Positions 55,142 to 64,000 of a stretch of DNA of 64,000 nucleotides are shown piece by piece (the first letter of the stretch is position 1; each line of letters begins with the position of its first letter). The position numbers were made by a program, and so were the translations under genes. Below the pieces are notes generated by a model. It saw nothing but the letters and a program-made list of their open reading frames with translations. It had not been told where the DNA came from and did no database searches. The stretch covers positions 62,001 to 126,000 of the forward strand of contig NZ_FZNP01000005.1 of the NCBI RefSeq assembly GCF_900188105.1, in the 5' to 3' direction. Source of the stretch: Actinomadura mexicana (lineage in GTDB: Bacteria; Actinomycetota; Actinomycetes; Streptosporangiales; Streptosporangiaceae).

Positions 55142-55918
55142 CGGCAGGAGCCCCCAGATACGCCTCGATGACCCGCGGGTCGTTCTGCACCTCGGCCGGC
55201 AGGCCGTCCGCGATCTTCTGGCCGAAGTCCAGCACCGCGACCCGGTCGCTGATGCCCATGACCAGGCTCATGTCGTGCTCGATCAGCAGCACCGTCACGC
55301 CGGTGTCCCGGATGTCGCGGATCAGCTGCTGCAGCGCCACCTTCTCCGCCGGGTTCATGCCCGCCGCGGGCTCGTCCAGCAGCAGCAGCCTCGGCTCGGT
55401 GGCCAGCGCCCGGGCGATCTCCAACCGCCGCTGGTCGCCGTACGGCAGGTTCTTCGCCGCCTCCCCGCCGCGGTGCGGGATCCCCACCAGCTCCAGCAGC
55501 TCCCGCGCCCGCTCGCGCCCGCGGCGCTCCTCGCGGTGATGCCACGGCAGCCCGAGCGCCGCCCCGACGAACCCCGTCCGGTGGTGCGCGTCCGCGCCCA
55601 CCATGACGTTCTCCACCGCCGTCATGTTGTGGAACAGCCGCACGTTCTGGAACGTGCGCGCCACACCCAGCTTCGTCACGACGTAGCGCTTCTTGCCGTC
55701 GATGCGCTTCCCGCGGAACACCACCTGCCCCTCGGTCGGCCGGTAGACGCCGGTGGTCACGTTGAACACCGTCGTCTTCCCCGCCCCGTTCGGGCCGATC
55801 AGCGCGAAGATCTCGCCCTCGCGGATCGTGATGTCCACCTTGTTGAGCGCGACCACGCCACCGAACCGCATGACGACGTCCCGCAGCTCCAGGACGGGCG
55901 ACGCGCCCTCCGCCTCGC

Positions 55919-55922
<4 letters not shown>
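55131..55922 (-). CDS. livG: Branched-chain amino-acid ABC transporter ATPase LivG
   Basis: 263 residues. Walker A GPNGAGKTT, the LivG-type GVARTFQNVRLF, signature-position LPYGDQRRLEIARAL (YGDQ instead of SGGQ, as is normal for LivG) and Walker B LLLLDEPAAGMNP. Its GTG start overlaps the livM stop by four bases. Confidence 0.93.
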
Positions 55923-57090
<1,168 letters not shown>

Positions 57091-57094
<4 letters not shown>

Positions 57095-58056
57095 GCGCGC
57101 GCCTGCTGGAGGGACTCACCGAGGATGCCGGTGGGACGGAACATCAGGACCAAGATCAGCACGGAGAACGCGACCACGTCGCGCCACTGGGAACCGAAGA
57201 AGCTCGAACCGTACATCTCCAGCAACCCGAGGGTGAACCCGCCGACCAGGGCGCCCCGGATGTTGCCGATGCCGCCGAGCACCGCCGCCGTGAACGCCTT
57301 GATGCCGAGCAGGAAGCCGACGAAGTAGTTCGTGCTCTCGAAGCGCACGAAGTACAGCGCCGCGGCCACGCCGGCCATCACCCCGCCGACCATGAACGTG
57401 ACCTGCACGACCCGGTCGATGTTCACGCCCATCAGCACGGCCGTCTCCGGGTCCTGCGCCGTCGAGCGGATGCCCCGGCCGAGCTTCGTGCGGTTCACGA
57501 ACTGGTCCAGCGCGACCATCATGAGCACCGCGCCCAGGAAAACGATCAACTGGTCGTTGCGGATGAGGATCGGCCCGACGTCCACGACGTCCGACAGCTT
57601 CTTGAAGTGCTCGTTGACGTCGAGCTTGCCGCCCTCCTTCGACGTGCCGAACACCCGGTGGATGAGCACCGTCCCCATCAGCTGCTGGATGAAGATCGAC
57701 GCGCCGATCGCCGAGATCAGCGCCGCCAGTCTCGACGCCCCCCGTTTGCGCAGCGGCCGGTAGGCCGCCACCTCCAGCAGCATCGCGCCGCCGCCCGCGA
57801 CCGCGCCGCCGACGACGGCCATGAGCGCCACCACGCCGATCAGCGCGACGCCGCCCACCGCGGACACGTCCAGGAACCGCACCGTCCACAGCGCCGCGAA
57901 CGTGCCGACCATGAAGATGTCGGCATGCGCGAAGTTGATCAGCCGGAGCACGCCGTAGACCATCGTGTAGCCCAGCGCCAGCAGCGCGTAGATCGCGCCC
58001 AGCGCCAGCCCGTCGACGGTCGACGGCCAGAATTGATTGATGAAGTCGTCGAGCAC
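57091..58056 (-). CDS. livH: Branched-chain amino-acid ABC transporter permease LivH
   Basis: 321 residues with about eight TM helices. LALGAIYALLALGYTMVYGVLRLINFAH at the N-terminus and GRGIRSTAQDPETAVLMGVN (EAA-like loop) are characteristic. First gene after the terminator-like hairpin that separates it from the binding-protein gene. Confidence 0.93.
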
Positions 58057-58077
58057 CTTCGGTCGCCTTCGTCAAAA

Positions 58078-58107
58078 GGAGCGGGAGCGCTGTAGCGCTC
58101 CCGCTCC
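58078..58107 (-). terminator. Intrinsic terminator/attenuator between binding-protein gene and livH
   Basis: GGAGCGGGAGCGCT pairs perfectly (14 bp) with AGCGCTCCCGCTCC across a two-base loop and on the minus strand is followed by TTTT. It is the clearest T-tailed hairpin in the window. Readthrough would give less livHMGF than binding-protein message. Confidence 0.8.
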
Positions 58108-58161
58108 CGCGCCATCAGGGGCCCCCGGGACGGGGGCGGTCGGTCCGGGGCGTGGTGACGC

Positions 58162-59352
58162 CTACGAGACCTTCGCTTCGTTGCTGTTGCCGAGCAGCGG
58201 CAGCTTGTTGTCCTTCACCTCGTAGATGAAGATGTCCTTGGCCGCCAGCTCACCGTTCTCGGCGAACTTGATCTGCTTCCCGACGCCCTGGATGTCCTCG
58301 GTCTTCAGGAAGCCGTTGATGTCCTCCGGCTCGGTCTTGCCGGCCTTGACCGCCTCGATGAACGCCGTCGCCGCGTCGAAGCCCTCGGTCGAGTAGATGG
58401 CGACCTCGGAGTTGAACTTGGCCTTGTAGTCGTCGGCGAACTTCTTGGCCTTCGGGTTCGTCTTGCCCTCGGCGTCGATCAGGCAGCCGCAGCTCAGCAG
58501 CGCGCCCTGCGCGTTCTCCTGGCCGGCGCCCTCGATCAGACCGGTCGCCAGCGAGCCGTCGCCGGACATCATCTTGCCCTTGTAGCCGGCCTCGCGCAGC
58601 TGCTTGAACAGCCGCCCCGCCACGGCGTAGTAGCCACCGAAGTAGACCGCGTCCGGCTTGAACTGGTTGATCTTGTTGACGGTCGAGGAGTAGTCCGTCG
58701 CCTTGTCGTCGACCGCGTCGCTCTGGGTCTGCACGCCCTTGGCGCCGGCGGCCTTGCCGATGGCGTCGGCGAGCCCCTTGCCGTAGTCCTGGTTGTCCGA
58801 CACCGTGAAGAGCTTCTTCGCCTTCACCGAGGTCACCAGGAAGTTCGCGGCGCCGTCGCTCTGCACGGCGTCGTCGGCCACCACCCGGTGCCAGAACTTC
58901 CAGCCCTTCTCGCCGAGCGTGATGTTGGTCGCCGACGGCGACACGCTCGGGACCTTGGCCTCTTCGAGGATCGGCGCGACGCTCTGCGACTCACCGGAGA
59001 ACGCCGGGCCGATGAGGCCGGCGATCTTGTCGTTCTTGATCGCACCCTGCGCCAGCGTCGTCGCCTGCTCCGGCTTGCCCTGGCTGTCGTAGGTCTTGAA
59101 CTTGATCTTGACCTTCGGGTTCGTGGCGTTGTACTGCTCGATGGCCAGCTGCGCGCCCTGCTTGGGCGGGATCACCAGGCCCGAGTTCTCACCGGTCAGG
59201 TCACCCATGAACCCGATCGTGACCTCGTTGCCACTGCCGGAGTCGCTATCGCCGTCACCACACGCCACGGCGCTGAGCGCGAGCGCCGCGCTCACCGCAA
59301 CCGCGCCGGTGATCCTCATCATGTTGCGCCGCAAGGTGCCCAACCTTTCCAT
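58162..59352 (-). CDS. Branched-chain amino-acid binding lipoprotein
   Basis: 396 residues. Signal peptide with lipobox SAVACG, then a type-I periplasmic binding protein (GFMGDLTGENSGLVIPPKQGAQLAIEQYN; GLIGPAFSGESQSVAPILEE). It feeds LivHMGF; ligand may be leucine, isoleucine, valine or a related compound. The first ATG has only a weak ribosome binding site; internal Met11 or Met12 could also start the protein without changing the lipobox. Confidence 0.9.
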   Translation of the reverse strand: MERLGTLRRNMMRITGAVAVSAALALSAVACGDGDSDSGSGNEVTIGFMGDLTGENSGLVIPPKQGAQLAIEQYNATNPKVKIKFKTYDSQGKPEQATTLAQGAIKNDKIAGLIGPAFSGESQSVAPILEEAKVPSVSPSATNITLGEKGWKFWHRVVADDAVQSDGAANFLVTSVKAKKLFTVSDNQDYGKGLADAIGKAAGAKGVQTQSDAVDDKATDYSSTVNKINQFKPDAVYFGGYYAVAGRLFKQLREAGYKGKMMSGDGSLATGLIEGAGQENAQGALLSCGCLIDAEGKTNPKAKKFADDYKAKFNSEVAIYSTEGFDAATAFIEAVKAGKTEPEDINGFLKTEDIQGVGKQIKFAENGELAAKDIFIYEVKDNKLPLLGNSNEAKVS

Positions 59353-59622
59353 CCGGATCCGGGAGGGGATCGGGTACGAGTGAAGCCCCGACGCCGACGC
59401 CTCGAAAGGAGGAAACCGGTCAGTCGGGGACCAGGTATGTCGTACACCGTCGACCCACCCCAGAACAGGACCCCCGGATCGAAGGGTTACTCGTTCGTTA
59501 CTCCCCTGTGCCCATCCGATACCGGGCGTTGCCTGGGACGATTACGAAACGTGACGTCAACGGCCCGGTCCGGCACCTGGGCTTTGGACCTTGACAACCG
59601 GGGTTCGAACCACGCCGAGGAG

Positions 59623-60231
59623 TCAGCCCGCGGCGGACTCGTCCCCGCCTCCGGAGGCACCCGCCACGACGGCCTCGGCGACGGCCCGCATCGTGAGCCG
59701 CCGGTCCATCGAGGTCTTCTGGATCCACCGGAACGCCTCGGGCTCGGACCACCCGTGGGCCTGCTGCAGCAGCCCCTTGGCCCGGTCGACCACCTTGCGC
59801 GTCTCCAGCCGGTCCTGCAGCCCCGCGACCTCGGCCTCCAGCGCGCGCAGCTCGGTGTACCGGCTCACCGCCATCTCGATCGCCGGCATGAGGTCGGTCT
59901 TGGAGAACGGCTTGACGAGGTAGGCCATCGCGCCCGCGTCGGTCGCCCGCTGGACGAGCTCGCGCTGCGAGAACGCGGTGAGGATCACCACCGGCGCGAT
60001 CCGCTCCGCGGAGATCCGCTCGGCCGCCGAGATGCCGTCCAGCACGGGCATCTTCACGTCAAGAATCACGAGGTCGGGCTTCAGCTCCCCGGCCAGCCGG
60101 ACGGCCGTCTCACCGTCCCCGGCCTCCCCGACCACCTCGTAGCCGTCCTCCTGAAGCATCTCCTTCAGGTCCAGCCTGATCAGGGCCTCGTCTTCCGCGA
60201 TCACAACCCGCCGAGCGCTCTCCACGCCCAC
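59623..60231 (-). CDS. pdtaR: ANTAR-domain response regulator, PdtaR-like
   Basis: 202 residues: receiver domain (acidic pocket AEDEALIRLDL, phospho-acceptor Asp in VILDVKMP, switch Thr/Lys in LTAFSQ and YLVKPF), a helix linker, then an ANTAR RNA-binding domain (ETRKVVDRAKGLLQQAHGWSEPEAFRWIQ). Nearly colinear with PdtaR (Rv1626) of M. tuberculosis, which when phosphorylated binds RNA hairpins to allow readthrough. Its PdtaS kinase is not in this window. GTG start. Confidence 0.9.
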   Translation of the reverse strand: MGVESARRVVIAEDEALIRLDLKEMLQEDGYEVVGEAGDGETAVRLAGELKPDLVILDVKMPVLDGISAAERISAERIAPVVILTAFSQRELVQRATDAGAMAYLVKPFSKTDLMPAIEMAVSRYTELRALEAEVAGLQDRLETRKVVDRAKGLLQQAHGWSEPEAFRWIQKTSMDRRLTMRAVAEAVVAGASGGGDESAAG

Positions 60232-60319
60232 GACCCTACCGAAACCCGCTACCCTGGTCCCCGTCGCCCCGCCTCTTGCAGGGCGATACGGACACCAGGG
60301 GACATGTCCGGATAAATAT

Positions 60320-60403
60320 GCCGGGATGGCGAAATAGGCAGACGCGAATCCCTCAAAAGGATTTGTCCGAAAGGGCGTGCGGGTTCGAGTCCCGCTCCCG
60401 GCA
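60320..60403 (+). tRNA. tRNA-Leu (CAA)
   Basis: 84 nt. Acceptor arms GCCGGGA and TCCCGGC with discriminator A. Anticodon stem AATCC/GGATT closes loop CTCAAAA, giving anticodon CAA at 60354-60356. A long variable arm (class II) and T-arm GGGTTCGAGTCCC follow. The 3' CCA is not encoded. It reads UUG, a rare codon in this GC-rich genome. Confidence 0.93.
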
Positions 60404-60625
60404 CTTCAGCCAGGCGCTTACCTTCACCTTCTCCACTCCCCGCCGCCGGTTCGCCATAGCGAGACGGCGGCTCTCTTGCAGGCGCGCAGCATCGTGCGCA
60501 TGAATGACATCGCCGCGCGCTACTTCCGTTTCAGGACAGCTTCAGGATCAGCAATAGCGCCGCCCAGGCATGTCACGGAGAGTGATCAGGCAAGGACTGT
60601 CAGTGGCGTCCGCAAGACTACGAGC

Positions 60626-61378
60626 ATGTACGATCCGCGACAGCGCCCGCTGGCGTTACGCCTGTTGGCGGCGGGGTTCACGATTGCTGAAGTCCACCGA
60701 CAGACCGGCATCCCCACGTCCACATTGGGCAACTGGAAGAAGCACCCCGAAAAGGCCGCGAGCCGCACTCCCCCGTTATGTCCACGTTGTCACGATCGGG
60801 CAGTCGATCCCGCAGCCTATTCCTACCTTCTCGGTCTGTACCTCGGCGACGGACATCTCGCCCGGCAGCGCAATGGCGTCTACCGCCTGGAGATCGCCTG
60901 TTCCGACGCCTGGCCGGGCCTGATCGATTCCGCCGCCGAGGCGGTGGGCGCGGTCCTTTCGTCCCGGGTCGGACGCCGCCGGAAACCCGGCTGCACAATG
61001 GTGGGGTCGTACTCCACTCACTGGCCCTGCCTGTTCCCCCAACACGGGCCGGGGATGAAGCACACGCGAAAGATCGAGTTGGCGGGGTGGCAGCGGGAGA
61101 TCGTCGACGAGCGCACCGAGGAGTTCGTCCGCGGGCTGATCCACTCGGACGGGTGCCGGGTCGCGAACCGCGTGCGCAAGCGCCTCGGAAACGGGGACCG
61201 CTGGTACGAGTACCCCCGTTACAACTTCGCGAATGTGTCGCTGGACATCCAGGGGTTGTTCACCGGTGCGCTGGATCGGCTCGGGATCGCGTGGACGCAG
61301 ATGAACGGGAAGAACATCTCGGTCGCGAAGAAGGAGGCGGTGGCGCGGCTGGACGAGTTCGTCGGGCCGAAGTACTGA
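60626..61378 (+). CDS. HTH plus LAGLIDADG-like protein (free-standing homing-endonuclease fold)
   Basis: 250 residues. Residues 9-40 form an HTH (LRLLAAGFTIAEVHRQTGIP), CPRC (52-55) may be half a zinc knuckle, and two LAGLIDADG-like helices follow: LLGLYLGDG (68-76) and FVRGLIHSDG (167-176), each ending in an acidic residue. This is the single-chain two-motif layout of LAGLIDADG endonucleases, with a DNA-binding HTH in front, the reverse of WhiA order. It is not inside an intron or intein. It may be a domesticated regulator. The start is set by the HTH; the ribosome binding site is weak. It follows tRNA-Leu by 222 bp. Confidence 0.75.
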   Translation: MYDPRQRPLALRLLAAGFTIAEVHRQTGIPTSTLGNWKKHPEKAASRTPPLCPRCHDRAVDPAAYSYLLGLYLGDGHLARQRNGVYRLEIACSDAWPGLIDSAAEAVGAVLSSRVGRRRKPGCTMVGSYSTHWPCLFPQHGPGMKHTRKIELAGWQREIVDERTEEFVRGLIHSDGCRVANRVRKRLGNGDRWYEYPRYNFANVSLDIQGLFTGALDRLGIAWTQMNGKNISVAKKEAVARLDEFVGPKY

Positions 61379-61545
61379 GGGGCGGCGGGCTTCCGGAGCG
61401 TCGTGGAAATGAGACCGGGCGGTGATTGGTGCGCTACGCGCAAGACCTGCGGGTTCTGCGACCGGCTCGGTGCCGGGATAGTGCGGAGGAGGAGGCCGGG
61501 CACCGCGCGGGGTGCGGGTCGCGCGGTGCCCGGCAGGGTGGTTGG

Positions 61546-62982
61546 TCAGTGGGGGATGGCGATGGCGTCGCCGAGGCTGTGCACGCGCAGGGCGTTCGTC
61601 GAGCCGGCGGTGCCGGGGGGCGAGCCGGCGACGACGACGACCTTGTCGCCCTTCTGGAACCGGCCGAGTTCGAGGAGGGCCTGCTCGACCTGGCGGACCA
61701 TGGTGTCGGTGTGGTCGACCTGGGGGACGATGAAGGTCTCGACGCCCCAGACGTGGGCGAGCCTGCCGCGGACGGCGGGCACGGAGGTGAAGGCGAGCAG
61801 CGGGATCGGCGAGCGGTAGCGGGACAGGCGCCGGGCGGTCTCGCCGGACATGGTGAAGGCGGCGAGGGCCTCGGCCCCGACGATCGCGCCGACCTCGGCG
61901 GCGGCGCGGGCGATGGCGCCGCCGACGGTCTCGGGCATCCGCTCCAGGGTGTGGGTGGCCTGGAGGGAGGCCTGCTCGGCGGTCTGCACGATCCGGCTCA
62001 TCGTGAGGACGGACTCGATGGGGTACTGGCCGACGCTGGTCTCGCCGGAGAGCATGACGGCGTCGGCGCCCTCGAAGACGGCGTTGGCGACGTCGGAGGT
62101 CTCGGCGCGGGTGGGGCGGGGCGCGGAGATCATGGATTCGAGCATCTGGGTGGCGACGATGACCGGGCGGGCCTTCTCGCGGCACAGCTCGATGGCGCGC
62201 TTCTGGACGATCGGCACCTGTTCGAGGGGCATCTCGACGCCGAGGTCGCCGCGGGCCACCATGATGCCGTCGAAGGCGGCGACGATCTCGGGGAGCCGCT
62301 CGACGGCCTGCGGCTTCTCGATCTTGCCGATGAGGGGGACGCGGACGCCCTCCTCCTCCATGATCTGGTAGCAGATGTCGGCGTCGGCGGGGGTGCGGAC
62401 GAAGGACAGGGCGACGAGGTCGACGCCGAGGCGCAGGGCCCAGCGCAGGTCGTGCTCGTCCTTCTCGGTGAGGGCGGGGACGCTGACCGGGACGCCGGGC
62501 AGGTTGAGCCCCTTGTTGTCGGACACCATGCCGCCGACGGTGACCGCGGTGTGGACGCGGGGGCCCTCGACGGAGGTGACCTTGAGGGCGACGCGGCCGT
62601 CGTCGATGAGGACGGTGTCGCCGGGGCCGACGTCGCCCGGCAGCCCCTTGTAGGTGGTGGACACCTCGCGGCGGGTGCCGGGGACGTCGTCGGTGGTGAT
62701 GGTGAACTCGTCGCCGAGGGTGAGCCGTACGGGGCCGTCGGGGAAGCGCCCGATGCGGATCTTGGGGCCCTGCAGGTCCGCCAGGATGCCGACGCCGCGT
62801 CCGGTGGCGTCGGCGGCGGCGCGGATCCGGTGGTAGACCTCCTCGTGGACGGCATGTTCGCCGTGGCTCATGTTGAGCCGGGCGACGTCGACGCCGGCTT
62901 CGACGAGGGCGTGGATCTGCTCGCTGCTGGAGCAGGCCGGCCCGATGGTGCTGACGATCTTCGCTCGACGGGTCACGTGCAC
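61546..62982 (-). CDS. pyk: Pyruvate kinase
   Basis: Converts phosphoenolpyruvate and ADP to pyruvate and ATP. 478 residues: TKIVSTIGPA-like N-terminus (AKIVSTIGPACSS), ARLNMSHG, ADLQGPKIRIG, the active-site segment LIGKIEKPQAVE, MVARGDLGVE and MLESMI, and the C-terminal effector-binding domain. GTG start at 62982. DasR-like sites lie 65-93 bp upstream. Confidence 0.96.
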   Translation of the reverse strand: MHVTRRAKIVSTIGPACSSSEQIHALVEAGVDVARLNMSHGEHAVHEEVYHRIRAAADATGRGVGILADLQGPKIRIGRFPDGPVRLTLGDEFTITTDDVPGTRREVSTTYKGLPGDVGPGDTVLIDDGRVALKVTSVEGPRVHTAVTVGGMVSDNKGLNLPGVPVSVPALTEKDEHDLRWALRLGVDLVALSFVRTPADADICYQIMEEEGVRVPLIGKIEKPQAVERLPEIVAAFDGIMVARGDLGVEMPLEQVPIVQKRAIELCREKARPVIVATQMLESMISAPRPTRAETSDVANAVFEGADAVMLSGETSVGQYPIESVLTMSRIVQTAEQASLQATHTLERMPETVGGAIARAAAEVGAIVGAEALAAFTMSGETARRLSRYRSPIPLLAFTSVPAVRGRLAHVWGVETFIVPQVDHTDTMVRQVEQALLELGRFQKGDKVVVVAGSPPGTAGSTNALRVHSLGDAIAIPH

Positions 62983-63046
62983 AACCGTACTTAGTTACTT
63001 GCCGGTACGGATATTCGTGCAGGATATGGTCGCCCGGGGTTCACCC

Positions 63047-63075
63047 AGTGGTCTAGGTCAGAGGTCTAGACCACA
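63047..63075. promoter_or_regulatory. Two DasR (dre)-like sites upstream of pyk
   Basis: AGAGGTCTAGACCACA (63060-63075) matches the DasR consensus ACTGGTCTAGACCACT at 13 of 16 positions. AGTGGTCTAGGTCAGA (63047-63062) matches at 11 of 16 and overlaps it. The outer arms GTGGTCTA/TAGACCAC also form an inverted repeat. DasR is a GntR-family regulator that responds to glucosamine-6-phosphate in streptomycetes. Confidence 0.55.
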
Positions 63076-63085
63076 TGTGGCCGCG

Positions 63086-63643
63086 TCACCGCTTGAACGC
63101 CTCCACGGCGGCCTGGCAGAACGCCTTGAGGTCGTCGGGCTTGCGGCTGCTGACCAGCACGTTGGGGCCGTCCTCGCAGACCTCGACCTCCTCGTCCACC
63201 CACGTCGCCCCCGCGTTGCGCAGGTCGGTCCGCAGGCTCGGCCAGGACGTCACGGTGCGCCCCCGGACGACGTCGGCCTCGATGAGGGTCCACGGGCCGT
63301 GACAGATGACGGCGACGGGCTTGCCCGCGTCGAAGAACGACCGGACGAAGGCGACGGCGCCGGGGTCGGTGCGCAGGAAGTCGGGGTTGGCGACGCCCCC
63401 GGGCAGGACGAGGCCGTCGAACTCGGTGTGGTCGGAGGCGTCGACGGTGGTGTCGACGGCGAAGGTGTCGCCCTTGTCCAGGTGGTCGAACGCCTGGAGC
63501 CGCCCGGACTGCGTGGAGACCAGGCGCGGTGTGGCGCCGGCCTGCTCCACGGCCTTCCACGGCTCGGTCAGCTCGACCTGCTCGGTGCCCTCGGGTGCGC
63601 ACAGGAAGGCGATGGTCCTGCCTTGAAGATCGTTGTTCGGCAT
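63086..63643 (-). CDS. DJ-1/PfpI-family protein
   Basis: 185 residues. GLVLPGGVANPDFLRTDP and the nucleophile elbow AVICHGPWTLIEA (Cys, then His) are the PfpI/YhbO landmarks. Members act as deglycases, proteases or stress chaperones; the role here is not decidable. The start is chosen by GGAGGAG before the ATG at 63643. Confidence 0.9.
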   Translation of the reverse strand: MPNNDLQGRTIAFLCAPEGTEQVELTEPWKAVEQAGATPRLVSTQSGRLQAFDHLDKGDTFAVDTTVDASDHTEFDGLVLPGGVANPDFLRTDPGAVAFVRSFFDAGKPVAVICHGPWTLIEADVVRGRTVTSWPSLRTDLRNAGATWVDEEVEVCEDGPNVLVSSRKPDDLKAFCQAAVEAFKR

Positions 63644-63707
63644 CGGTCTCCTCCGTTGGTCGTCGTTCTGGAGCCCTGCCCGTGAACGCGGGTGGTATGC
63701 AGGAAGG

Positions 63708-64000
63708 GTGAACCCCACTGGCTACCGCGAGTACCGGACGCCGGGCCTGGCCTGCTCGTGGACGGCGGCGCTGCCGCCGGACGCCGAGCCGTTCGTCCAG
63801 CGCGTGCTCCCGGACGGCTGCGTGGACCTCGTCTGGACGGGCGGCGGGATCCTGGTGGCGGGGCCGGACACGGGCCCGATGCCGGCGGTCATGCGGCCCG
63901 GCGAGGAGGTCGCGGCGGTGCGGTTCGCGCCGGGCACGGCGCCGCCGGTGCTGGGCGTCCCGGCGGACGCTCTGCGGGACGGGCGGGTGCCGTTGCGGGA
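63708..64000 (+). CDS. AraC-type regulator, N-terminal part (cut by window end)
   Basis: Starts with GTG after AGGAAGG. The visible ~97 residues (YREYRTPGLACSWTAALPPD; VLPDGCVDLVWTGGGILVAGP; VRFAPGTAPPVLGVPADAL) match the N-terminal sensing domain found before AraC HTHs in actinobacteria. The DNA-binding part lies beyond the window, so the call is provisional. Confidence 0.65.
   Translation, partial: MNPTGYREYRTPGLACSWTAALPPDAEPFVQRVLPDGCVDLVWTGGGILVAGPDTGPMPAVMRPGEEVAAVRFAPGTAPPVLGVPADALRDGRVPLR

Noticed and set aside
59590..59607. TTGACA followed by GGTTCGAACC, resembling a promoter or tRNA T-arm remnant
   Set aside because: No matching -10 or acceptor stem; likely a chance palindrome near the end of pdtaR.
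60320..61378. tRNA-Leu as integration site of a mobile element carrying the LAGLIDADG protein
   Set aside because: No integrase and no direct repeat of the tRNA 3' end found in the window.

Overview
The window is high-GC actinobacterial chromosome. Third-position GC bias, many GTG starts, a DtxR/IdeR-type iron box, a PdtaR-like ANTAR regulator and an ectABCD plus ehuBCDA block all fit a filamentous actinomycete, most likely a relative of Actinomadura or the Thermomonosporaceae. The genus is an inference from gene content only.

Layout: (1) 1-8.4 kb: proline iminopeptidase, then a complete ectoine/5-hydroxyectoine biosynthesis operon (ectABCD) running into an ectoine ABC importer (ehuBCDA). 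(2) 8.5-14.2 kb: thiolase-like/DUF35 pair, nitronate monooxygenase and a large membrane protein with an extracellular periplasmic-binding-protein domain. (3) 14.2-21.1 kb: accessory genes (ArsR plus ArsN1-type acetyltransferase, FMN-binding protein, divergent methyltransferase/TetR, CapA-like and SGNH hydrolases, GNATs, one collapsed GNAT pseudogene). (4) 21.1-28.6 kb: uvrB, an orphan histidine kinase, an unrecognised three-gene cassette (two-TM protein, cupin, inositol-monophosphatase-like) and an ArsB/CitM-type permease. (5) 28.8-34.6 kb: one 1951-residue protein with TIR, degenerate calcineurin-like phosphoesterase, NACHT, pentapeptide and about 15 WD40 repeats, the strongest candidate for an undescribed immunity-type protein. 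(6) 34.6-41.7 kb: coaE, a frameshifted tetR, GNAT, a membrane EEP hydrolase, rpsA and a polysaccharide deacetylase. (7) 42.2-49.9 kb: iron-regulated siderophore uptake (two FecCD permeases, ATPase, lipoprotein) plus a heterodimeric ABC transporter with one dead ATP site. (8) 50.2-63.6 kb: polA, hotdog thioesterase, branched-chain amino-acid ABC operon, PdtaR-like regulator, tRNA-Leu(CAA), a HTH-LAGLIDADG protein, pyruvate kinase and a PfpI protein; an AraC-type gene runs off the end.

The housekeeping genes uvrB, coaE, rpsA, polA, liv, pdtaR and pyk form a backbone whose order I recall as conserved in actinomycetes. The NLR-like gene and the siderophore block sit between backbone genes, which suggests they are insertions into a conserved region. 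Visible regulatory DNA includes a CRP/GlxR-type palindrome upstream of ectA, two iron boxes, two TetR-type operators, an ArsR-type operator, DasR-like sites upstream of pyk, and several strong hairpins acting as terminators or between cistrons.
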